Below the pieces are notes generated by a model. That model was not told where the DNA came from. It saw only the letters and a program-made list of their open reading frames with translations, and ran no database searches. DNA of 22,660 nt from Auxenochlorella pyrenoidosa (Eukaryota > Chlorophyta > Trebouxiophyceae > Chlorellales > Chlorellaceae): positions 503,704-526,363 of the forward strand of contig KQ482041.1 of the NCBI GenBank assembly GCA_001430745.1, in the 5' to 3' direction. This document shows, piece by piece, positions 9,621 through 18,557 of this stretch; the first letter of the stretch is position 1; every line of letters begins with the position of its first letter. The position numbers were made by a program, and so were the translations under genes.

Positions 9621-11184
9621 CAGGGCGCCCAAAAGGAGGGCAAGGAGGGCGCGGCTGGACATACTGTTCCCTTGTGGCTGTCCGCCGTTATCGGAGGAGC
9701 TTGCAGGGGAGCGGAGACAGTTCACGATGAAAGCGAGGAAAGATCGAATGTCGCCGTCGCCTCACAAGCGTGTTGTATCCTCAAGAGCCGCCAACTGGCG
9801 GTGCCGCCAGCGTGGCGTGAAAGCTGTGACGGGCTCTCGCTGCGCCTGCCTCGACATGCATGCAGGTGTTGGCTGTAATTTACCGTCGGTCCAATGGTGA
9901 GGGTTGTATTGGGGCGGCTAAAGTGGCGCAGGATGGCAATGCAGCAGAGGCAGGCCCTCTCAGTCGGTGCTGTGCCAGCTGGAGTTGTTTCCCGCCTTCC
10001 TGCGTTGCTCGGGGATGTGTCCCCGTGCCCACGAGAAGCTGCACTGCGGGGTGGATCTGGATTTCCCGTGGCGATGCAAGGGTGCTTCTGGGGGCCCCAG
10101 AGTGCTGAGCTTGTTCTTGCTGCTCCAAGTGGGATACCCCCAGCAACCGAGGAGTGTGAGCTGGGTAAACGCAGAAGATTCAACACCGGTTGCCATGCGG
10201 CATGCTTGCAGGCCACACACCTTCACAGCCCATGGAGAAGCTCTCGCGACATGTTGAAAGTTGGCTCATACCAGCTGCCCTGCGTTCGACAACCCTCTGT
10301 TGCCATCACAAGCTTGCGTGCTGCAAGCTGCACACGGCTTTTACGCCTGCAAAGCTCCCTGCAAACGTCAAGACTCCCTGTCGCGTGGAAAACACCTGAA
10401 GAGTGAAAGCAGCTGGTGCGCACCATGTGTTTGTAACTGGCCAAGCTGTAAGTTTAGAAGAACTAAGGCAATGCAGCTGGGCGCTATAACCGTGCATTGT
10501 TGCAAGGATTGTTGCAAGGACTGCACTCACCAGCAGAACTGTACTTGTGGGCATCAACAACAGCGGACACAGCAAACCAGCTGATGGGCGGCCACTGCTG
10601 CTAAGCTTCATTGCAATGGTACATCGATTTTGAAGCCAGGGGGCGCCAAGACACGTCAAAGTGCCCTGGTTGCAACAGGCCGGCTCCCTCGTGACTTGCG
10701 CTCGAGTCGGGTCGCCCGCCCGCCTGCGTCGCGATCGTCGGCCCGCCCATGCCAGCCCGTCAAGCACAGCATGCCATCCACGCCTTGACCTCTCCTAGCG
10801 GCATCGTTTCAACAAACCTCCATGCGCACCGCATCGACATTGAGCCGCGCTACTTTTCAACAACAGCCGTTGGCAGCACCTTAAACTTGGAGTGGCCGCG
10901 GTGCTGGGGGAGCGTATTCCCGATAGACAGGCGAGTAACAAGAAACATCGCCCGGCCCAGACGGTGCCCACCGAAGGACAGCACCTCCGGCCAACTCCTG
11001 GCAGGCCACTGCTCAGGCCAGCGCGCCTAGGCCGCATTCCTGGATCCATGCATGTATGTGGAGTGCCGAGCACAGGCGACCCCTGCCCTGGCTGTCTTCC
11101 GCCGCAGTTGCCGTCGCCGCTGACCCCTCCCCCGGTGCTTGTGCCTACGTTGCAGGCTGGCTGGCTGGAAGGCGCCCTGTGAGG
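9621..11184. other. gene-poor region between the eight-cysteine gene and the formin
   Basis: I found no exon chain with good splice sites and protein-like sequence in these 1.56 kb. Isolated TGTAA motifs occur at 9874-9878 and 10432-10436 (+), which could mark an unrecognised plus-strand transcript. A 12-base unit TTGTTGCAAGGA is repeated twice in tandem near 10498-10521. The right end should hold the formin promoter and 5' UTR. Confidence 0.4.
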
Positions 11185-14100
11185 ATGCCGCCGGCCAGCA
11201 CGGCAGTCCAATCTTTGCTCAACCTGCTGCAGGAGGTGCGGAATGATTACTTGAGTGAAGAGGCGGCATTCCTGCGCTGCGGGCAAGCGGGTCCGTCGTT
11301 AGCGGCACCGCCACGCGGAGCACCCACCGAGGATGAAGAGCTTGCCGAGTTCACGCTAGCGCACCAGATCAAGCAGCGGCTGCTGGCGCGCCGCGCCGAG
11401 CGCCTGGCGCGCTTCCTGCGCCTCAGCGCTGCGGCGGGCAGCGGCGGCGGCTTTGCGGGGGCCAGCCTCAGCCCCGCCACCTCGCAGGGCAGCACGCCTC
11501 GCGATGATGTACCCTTGAGCGCCGGCCGTGCCGCTAGCAGCAAGCTGCCGGCGGCAGCAGCAGCAGAAGGGATGCGACTGTCTCACGACTCGGCAGAGGA
11601 GGCAGAGGGCAGCAGCCGGGCTGCTCGCAAGCTCGGGTTTGGAGCGCAGCAGTCGCCAGGTGTGCCCGGGTCCTTGACGGCAAGGGCTGTGCGCCTTGAC
11701 CACACCCGGTGCAGGAACGTGCAGCGCCTTGCTCACCTGTTGCACTTGCCAGTGGTGCATGATCCATGCGCCCAGTATCACAAGCTGTGCTTCTTGTCAC
11801 TGGGCATGGCCCTGCGGCATTCTTGGCCGCACCCTCCCATCCACTGTGCTTGAAACATGCAGCTGTGCTCCCGGAACATGCTCTGCAGTGTCGATCTTTG
11901 TGGACGCGGGGCTCAGCACCCCCGCCACATGCAGCACGCCTGGCAGTGCCCGTTCCCTGGACTCAGCGGGGCAGCCCACTGGCAGCAGCGTGCTGGCTGG
12001 CGCAGCGCTCACCCCGGTGCCCTGCGCTCTCGCCAAGGCAGCAACAAGCCGGAGCGATTGCACGGCAGCAGCAGCAGCAGCAGAAGCAGCAGCAGGGCTA
12101 CCTGGCAAGGCAGATGGCAGTGGCTTGCCCAGATCGTCGCGCGCCCCCCCGCCAGCACCCCCGCTGCCGCCGCCGCCCGGCATCCTGCGCCTGGGCGTGC
12201 AGGTCATGCCGCCCGCACCCCTCAAGGTGGACTCCCCCCAGTTGACCCCTCGGGCGCGCATTGCAGCACGTCGCGCGACCGGCTTTTCGCCACCAGGTTC
12301 GCCGGTGGTGGCAACGCAACGAGCCTCGCGCCTGTCGGCAGAAGGGCCGTCGCAGCAGCAGCAGCAGCAGCAGCAGCAAGGAGCGCCGCCACCGCCACCC
12401 CCTCCACCGCCGCCAGCGGCCAGAGGGGCGCCGCCTCCGCCACCACCACCACCGCCTCTTAAGCCCGTGGCAGCAGGCAGAGGAGCGGCGCCCCCGCCCC
12501 CTCCACCCCCGCCGCCTCGTGCTGGGCCCGCAGCTGGAGGCGCACCCGCACCGCCGCCGCCCCCGCCGCCCAGGCCAGGGCCCGGCCGACCCGGGCTGCC
12601 GCGTCTGGCAGTGCCTGCTGGTGACGCGCCCATTGCAGCTGCTGGGGCGGGCCGCGGTGGCCCGCCGCCACCGCCGCCGCAGCAGCCGGGTGCGCTGGTG
12701 GGATGCCTGCAGGCCGTGCTGTGCCTCACATGCCTTGCGCCTGTCGTGTTTGCAAGTAGCCCAGCCGATGCGTTCGGGACTGCTGTGAGCCTGCTGCTGC
12801 AGGCAAGCGCAAAGCGTTGTGTTCGCCCTGGCTGCAGGGCTGCCCGCATACCTGGCAGCGCCGCCCCCAAAGGAGGGCTTCCAGCGGCGGCCCATCCACC
12901 TGGACGCCGTGTACGCCAAGAACGCGGCGGGCAGCCTGTGGTGAGCTGTCGCGGGTGCTCGGGCCAGCATTTAGGGCCATGCAGGATGCTGCCCTGCCTG
13001 TGTTAGGCCATCGCTGAGGGCCTTGCAGGATGCTGCCCTGGGGGTGCTTGTCCTGCGCTGAGGGCCATGCAGGATGCTGCCCTGCTCCCCTGGGCGCCGT
13101 GCGCCCGATGCCCTGCTCCACGCGGAACCCGCGTTGGCCTGCCCTGCAGGGAGCAGCCGCCGGAGAAGGAGGTGTGCGCCGACCCCGCGGCAGCCATCCG
13201 GGTGGATGCGCTGGACCGGCTGTTTGCCAAACAGCTGGCGCCGCCCGCCGAGGGCGAGGGCGAGGGCAGCGCTGCCAGCCCGCAGCGCGCGCGCAGCCAG
13301 GGAGGCGCTGCCGAGCCCTGCGCAGCCGAGGGCGACGCCGACAGCTCGTGCGGCTCGCCCGGCCGGCTGGTCAGCCGGGGCAGCCTGGCGCTTGGGGCTG
13401 GCGGCCGCGGCAGGCGGCCCACCATCCGCTTCTTCACCACGGGCCGCAAGGCGGTGAACCTGGAGATTGCGCTGCGCCAGCTGGGCAGCCCGGCTGACGT
13501 GGCACAGGCCATTGCTGAGCTGGACACGGGCAAGCTCAAGGTGGGTACCCGGCACGGCTGATGCTTGGTGGGCCATGAGCAGGCTTGGCAGGTGCATGTG
13601 CGTTCGCAGGGTCAAGAACTGCACGCCTAGTGCAGCCGCGCTCATGTGATGCAATGCCTTAACTTCTTATTAGCGTTGCGCATGCTGCATACACTGGTTT
13701 GGCCGCCCTCCTGGCTGAGACTGCTACACATGCGCTGCTATTGTCCTGCCTGCCGTTTGCATGAGAATGCCGTGCAGATGCAACGCGAGGCCAACCGCAG
13801 CACCTCACACCCCACCCCATCCGACCCCTGCTTGCGCGCTGCCCGGCGTGCAGGCCGAGGTGCTGCGCGAGCTGCAGGCCAACATGCCCGACAGCGGCGA
13901 GCTGGAGGCGCTGCACGCCTACCTGGACTCTGGGGGCGACCCCGCCCAGCTGGGCCGCGCTGAGCAGCTGTTTGTGGCGCTGCGCGCTGTGGCGCGGCTG
14001 CCGCAGAAGCTCAAGGTGTGTGTGTGTGGGGTGGGGGGGGGGGGCAGTTTTGCGAGGTAGGTGTTTTTGTATGGTGCTGGACAGCAGGGAGAAGGCCGCC

Positions 14101-15749
14101 CAGCGGGGACAGCGCTGCCTGAGCGTGGTGTCTGCTCCACCTCGGTCTGTTTCTTGGGCATCTTTGCTGCCGCCCTCGGCTTCGGCTGCCCTCTCCTGTG
14201 TGCCAGCAGCCCCTTGCCCCCGGCCCTCACGCAGGTGCTGGAGTTCAAGGGCGGCCTGGCTGAGCGGGCGGGCGAGGTGGCGGGCCCCCTGGGCCACGTT
14301 GCCACGGCGCTGGACCAGCTGCGCGCCTCCCCCCAGCTCCGCCTGCTGCTGCACACTGCGCTGCGCCTGGGCAACGCGCTCAACGCGGGGCGCAAGGCGC
14401 CGCAGCGCGGCATCCGCCTGGCCTCCCTCAAGTGCGTGACTGTGGTCGGAGTTGTGGGGGCCATGCTGAAGTAATTGCATGACTTATCGGCGCAGGGACG
14501 GAGCTGCACTGGCGGCGACCAATTTTGGCCCGCCCTTGTCTGGCATGGTGGCGGCATGCACGGGTGCTTGCAGGCGGCCAGTGCTGATCTGGCTCCGGCC
14601 CGCTCTCGGCGCAGGAAGCTGGCAGACACTCGCTCCATGGACGGCAGCACCACGCTCATGCACTACCTGGCAGCGCTCATGCTGGAGAGCTCGCCAGGGG
14701 TGAGCCGGCCCCTGCCCCACGGTGCAGCCGCAGCTGCGAACGCGGCTTCTGCTCTACACTGTGCCAACAGCAACAGTACCTGCGCTCGCTGCGCTGTGCT
14801 GCGCCTGCAGCTGTGCCTGCCCCGTCTGCACCTTGCGCTTGCTGGCGGCCAGCAAACCCACGTCGATCGCTAGTGAGCTGCCTGTGGTTGCACCAATGCC
14901 GTTTGTTGGTGGCGCCTGAGGCTGCGCGTGTTTGTGGCTTGTGCACCTGCTCCTCGTCCGCTGCAGGCGCTGTCGCTTGGCAAGCCCGGCAGCGAGTGCT
15001 GTGCGGTGCCGGATGCCACCCACTGGACCTTTGCAGAGCTGGAAGCGCAGGCAAGCATGCCCCCCTGCTGCGCCTGCTTCGCCTCCTCAACCTGGCGCCT
15101 GTGCCTTGCTGGCTGTGAGCTACCAGGCTGGCCAACCTGGCAGTTGCACGTGCATGCATGCTTGCCCGTGCTGCCAGAGCCATGCCGCTTCTCCTCCAAC
15201 CCGGCCCACCCGGCCCCCCTGCAGCTGTCGGGGCTGAGCAGCGGCATCGACATGGTGCGGCGCGAGCAGGAGCTGGCGGGGCCGGGCGGCGAGGCGCGCC
15301 AGCTGGGCGCGCTGGCGGGCCAGGCCAGCGCCGTGCAGCAGCGGGGGCAGCAGCTGCTGGCGGCGGCGCGGCACAAGGCCGCCGACACGCTGCGCTTCCT
15401 GGGCGAGGACGTGCCGGGGGAGCCCGGCTTCAGCGCGTCTGAGCCGCGGCGCATGCTGACAGACGTGCGCGACTTCTTCGCGCTCCTGCACAAGGCCCAT
15501 GCCGACGGCAAGCGCATGGAGGTGTGCGTGGCCACGCTGGCAGCGCAGCGTGCAGAGGAGGAGGCCGAGGCCGAGGCGGCACGCCGGGCGGCAGCCGAGG
15601 CTGCCGTGGCTGAGGCGGCTGCAGCAGAGGCTGCGACGGATGATGCGGAGGCGCACGCAGTTGAGGTGGCAGCTGAGCCTCTTGCAGATGAGGGAGCAGA
15701 GGCAGAGGCTGCGTCTGAGGTGCATGCAGTGGCAGCCGCTTGCAGCTAA
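11185..15749 (+). CDS. formin (FH1-FH2 actin nucleator)
   Basis: Nine exons: 11185-11659, 11889-12689, 12838-12940, 13150-13540, 13854-14015, 14235-14431, 14615-14699, 14967-15050 and 15225-15749. They total 2823 nt (940 aa), all phases matching. The FH1 domain (about residues 242-425) has five main proline runs of 10, 9, 9, 7 and 6 plus a Q9 run; it would bind profilin-actin. FH2 (about 443-863) begins RRPIHLDAVYAKNAAGSLW, then TTGRKAVNLEIALRQL, LRLGNALNAG (about 690) and SLKKLADTRSMDGSTTLMHYL, the conserved core that dimerises and caps barbed ends of filaments. The lasso-knob linker is expanded with Gly/Ala/Ser/Glu sequence. No PTEN-like, transmembrane or GBD/FH3 domain is visible, so it is neither a typical plant class I nor class II formin. 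The tail (864-940) is Ala/Glu-rich. An in-frame ATG at 11056 is a less likely start. The last intron is GC-AG (15051-15224). Confidence 0.92.
12353..12379 (+). repeat. CAG/CAA run encoding nine glutamines in the formin
   Basis: Eight CAG codons and one CAA lie immediately before the first long proline run of FH1. The tract is a likely site of length variation between strains. Confidence 0.8.
12386..12680 (+). repeat. proline-run array of the FH1 domain
   Basis: CCN-repeat codons encode five proline runs of 10, 9, 9, 7 and 6, separated by Ala/Gly/Arg-rich spacers. Codon choice within the runs is mixed (CCG, CCA, CCC, CCT), so the runs are not a pure trinucleotide repeat. Confidence 0.85.
12973..13084 (+). 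repeat. 44-bp minisatellite in formin intron 3
   Basis: The core AGGGCC(A/T)TGCAGGATGCTG begins at 12973, 13017 and 13061, exactly 44 bases apart. The first two units are complete and the third is partial. It lies wholly within the intron 12941-13149. Confidence 0.8.
14016..14044 (+). repeat. GT repeat followed by a 12-G run at a splice donor
   Basis: The fifth formin intron opens with (GT)n directly from the donor and continues into G-rich sequence ending in about 12 consecutive G. Confidence 0.75.
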
Positions 15750-16039
15750 GCAGCAGCTCCTCACTGCGCGCCCTCCACCCCCGCGCCTTGCACGTTTTGC
15801 CTACTTTGTGACCGACATTCATTTGCCATTACATGGGTGCAAGCAGTGCATGCCAGCCACTTGCCCCTGTGTGTCCGGCATAATTGCTTTTGCTTACCTG
15901 ACCGCCCCTACTCCTTCCCATCCTCTACACATGCCCTTCCATATAGCTACAGCCCCAAATTGTGCAGCCTGCCTTGATTCTTGACGCGCCTGCTGACCCT
16001 CTCCTGCTCCCTCCCTTTCTCTTGATTCTGGGAAGAATT
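15750..16039. other. convergent 3' UTR region of the formin and a small minus-strand gene
   Basis: No coding exon is supported. Both genes point into this stretch; it contains a minus-strand TGTAA at 15829-15833 and ends just before the plus-strand TGTAA at 16043-16047, so the two 3' UTRs probably overlap. Confidence 0.45.
15829..15833 (-). terminator. TGTAA polyadenylation motif (minus strand)
   Basis: TTACA on the plus strand. It lies about 207 bases downstream of the proposed stop at 16040 of the small minus-strand gene. Confidence 0.4.
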
Positions 16040-16837
16040 TTATGTAACCTGCTGGTCTGCGGGGTGGCTCGTGTCCCAGCAGCGCCAAGCTGGCCGGTGC
16101 AAAGCTGTATGTAGCCATCAACATGGCAAGGCTTGCTGCACAGCAGGACTCACTCTCCGCCTCACCGTCCGCTGCCAGCCGCTGTGCCACGCCTTGCGCT
16201 TCACGCAAGCTCTCTAGCGTGCTCTGCTGTGCCAAAGCTGACGCACAGCGCTGCTGCACTGCAGGCGGCTCCCACACACGCAGCTTGACCTATTCCCGCA
16301 GCGGCCGGGTCCTTCCGCGGGCGAGACTGTGAAGCCCGCTGCCACCGCTCCCCCCTCCACCTGTTCCAGCTGGCGGTAGAGCTGCTGCCGCCTGCAGAGC
16401 CAGAGGCCAGGTGCGGGTTGCGTGCCAGTTGCCCTGCTGGGCCACGCTGTGGTGGGCAGAGGTCGAGGGCGCCCACGGATCAAGGGGGCTTGCTGGCAAA
16501 CAAGCGCCGAGGTGGCGTATTGATCAAGTGAAGGAACACAGAAGCTGCGATAGCTTTGTGTTGGCAGCGCCCCACCAGGGGCAGCCACCCGCATGCCAGG
16601 AGAGGCGAGCGCAGGCAATGACAAGCACAGCAGCGCGCGACGGCGAGCCGGGACCTGGGCCCTGGCCGCTGCCCAGCGTTGGTCATGCCTTCCCTCAGCG
16701 GGGCCATCGGCATTGCCAAAGTACATGAACGCCTCTGAGAGATTCTCGTAGGCCCGCGAGTCCCCGAACGCGGAGCAGGCGGCAGCAGCAGCCATGCACA
16801 TCCAAGCTTCTTCACTGGTCCTTCGTCCCTGAATCAT
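16040..16837 (-). CDS. small helical protein, unrecognised
   Basis: Minus-strand exons are 16837-16689, 16391-16361, 16289-16166 and 16056-16040 (stop TAA), totalling 321 nt (106 aa) with all phases matching. The protein begins MIQGRRTSEEAWMC, has an alanine-rich helix-like first third, SRAYENLSEAFMYF, then a charged and glutamine-rich helical half (RRQQLYRQLEQVKLRVWEPP, later STLESLREAQGVAQRLAA). No signal peptide, membrane segment or known motif is visible; a short coiled-coil adaptor would fit (inference). The first intron needs a weak GC donor (AAG|GCATGA), and the last exon of 17 nt is the least certain. An in-frame TGA lies two codons before the ATG; Met13 is an alternative start. The gene is divergent from, and shares its start CATG with, the coiled-coil gene to the right. 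Confidence 0.5.
16043..16047 (+). terminator. TGTAA polyadenylation motif of the formin
   Basis: It lies 293 bases after the formin stop at 15749, and inside the proposed last coding exon of the antisense gene. Confidence 0.5.
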
Positions 16838-17911
16838 GGCTCAACAGCCTCCACCCAGGCTGGGACCTGGGGCTGGGCAGGCTGATGGTGAGGCCGAGGC
16901 TGAGGCACCCCGCCGAGTTCGCAAGTCTCGACGTTTGGATTCGAGAACCGCGACAGGGCGTGGGGCAGGCAAGCGCCCAAAAAATGAACTGCTGTCGCTG
17001 CTTGCTGTCGCTGCCGTCAGACGGCCTGAAATATGCAACAGTGGGTGGCCATCCTTGTTTCTTTTCTTGATGCATGGCAATTTGGTACCCTCCCACTTGT
17101 TTTCTTCCAAGTCTACAGCTTGCACATTGTCAAGCGCGCCTCAAACCGCTTCAACATCTTTCGCACGCCTTCACTGCAGCTGCGGCGCAGGCCAACCCCG
17201 CCATCCCTGCCAACCCCAACCAGCAGCCAGTGCAGGCAGCGGTGCAGGAGCAGATGGCAGAGGTCCAGGCGCAGGTGGTGGTGCTGCAGGCGCAGCAGGC
17301 CCAAATGCTGGTCCGGCTGGCGCAGGCGGAGGCGCGGCTGGTTAACCAGCGGCGGCGCTCGCGGAACCGCCGGATAGTAGCCGCGAGCGCCTGGGAGGGG
17401 CATGCCCTTTCACCGCTGGTCAAGGAGCAGCCGCCGACTGCGGGCGCTGCCAACGTCGCCGCAGTGGGCGCCTTGCCACCGCCCAACGTCTTCCCAGCCG
17501 ACTGGATGGCCGTGCTGCAGGTGTGCAGCAAGACAAAGTTCTGCATGTGCATGAACGATTGATGAGGGCTAGCATGACTTACCTGCTCGAGGGGTCTCAC
17601 CGAATCGCCACTTGCATATCCTTCCTGTGTGCTCCTTCTACGCAGCTGAACCACGCCCGGCTCAATGCGCTCGCCACCTTCTATGACGAGGACTTTGGCC
17701 GGCAGGGAGGTGCGTGCTGCCATTAACTGCCATGCATGGCGAGGGCGGCAAGGGGCGCCCTTGGCAGTAGGAACGTGGGGCAGTGGGGGTAGAGCGGAGT
17801 GTTGCAGCACCAACTCCTTGCTTCTGAGCCACAATGTTTGCTCCCCGCTTGCGCGCAGTCGACTCGCTGGCGGACCGCCGCGACCTCTTCATGGCCTTTA
17901 TCAAGGGCTGA
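16836..17911 (+). CDS. coiled-coil protein with a basic N-terminal segment, unrecognised
   Basis: Exons are 16836-16968, 17180-17520, 17646-17709 and 17859-17911 (stop TGA), totalling 591 nt (196 aa) with all phases matching. The first intron uses a strong GC donor (CAG|GCAAGC); a GT donor at 16888 is also in phase and would give 169 aa, without the segment RRVRKSRRLDSR, a possible nuclear localisation signal. Residues about 56-100 form a Gln/Ala/Val-rich coiled coil (EQMAEVQAQVVVLQAQQAQM), followed by a basic patch (RRRSRNRR). The C-terminal 50 residues (FPADWMAVLQ, then LNHARLNALATFYDEDFG, then LADRRDLFMAFIKG) look like a compact conserved module that I cannot name. No TGTAA was found before the convergent kinase gene. 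The function is unknown. Confidence 0.65.
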
Positions 17912-18557
17912 TTCCCGTTGGTCGGCCAGGAGCAGGCTCGGGCTGGGCAGCGAGCTGTTCTGCAGCGCCTGCAGCAGGATTGGCAGCTGCTCCCACAGCT
18001 GCACGGCGCCGTGAAAAATGTGCAGCTATGGTGGTGCTGCAGGCTTGCACGCCGCGTACGCCGCTTGGGGAGGGGGCTGGCGGGCCCAGCGGCGGACGAG
18101 CGGACACCTCCAAGCTGCCTGCTCCTGCTGTCGGGCAGTCTTTCAGAATTCATGCCGATACGGATAGCACTGGCAAAAGCGCACACGCTGCAGGTATTGT
18201 TGCCATCAAAGGCAAGGTTTGCTTTGCGAGCAGGTCAGCTCTTTAAACTTCTGATGGAGACCATCTCCAACTTTCATGTGCCTGCTGGTACGGGGGGGGG
18301 GGGGCACAGTCTCATGCGTGCACGCCAGGCCCTGCGTCGTCCAGCTTCTGGTCCTATATTTCTCATTGTTTTCTTTCATACTCGTTCGATCTTGAAGTGG
18401 CGTTTACACGTGAATCTTCCAGGCAAGGTGCGCAAAATAGACCGCTCCAGGCGGCTGGCGGGGTCAAGGTGCATGAACGTTTGTGAAAATGCAACTGAAA
18501 AGCCTGCCGAGAAATCAAGCCTGCGGGCAGCAAGTCGAGGCTGAGGCGCCACAAAAC
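17912..18557. other. convergent intergenic region before the kinase 3' end
   Basis: No supported exon in these 646 bases. It contains a run of 13 G at 18292-18304 and the minus-strand poly(A) motif of the kinase gene. Confidence 0.45.
18404..18408 (-). terminator. TGTAA polyadenylation motif of the kinase gene
   Basis: TTACA on the plus strand, about 150 bases downstream of the kinase stop codon at 18558. Confidence 0.55.

Noticed and set aside
9894..10406. Plus-strand frame of 170 codons in the gene-poor region
   Set aside because: No recognisable domain and no convincing splice partners; composition is like other chance frames here.
10306..10767. Minus-strand frame with a hydrophobic stretch (VLLVSAVLATILA)
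   Set aside because: The only hint is one hydrophobic segment; no supported start, splice partners or neighbouring poly(A) motif.
11797..12870. Minus-strand frame with long glycine and cysteine runs
   Set aside because: It is the antisense reading of the formin proline and glutamine runs (Pro codons become Gly, CAG becomes CTG), not a glycine-rich protein gene.
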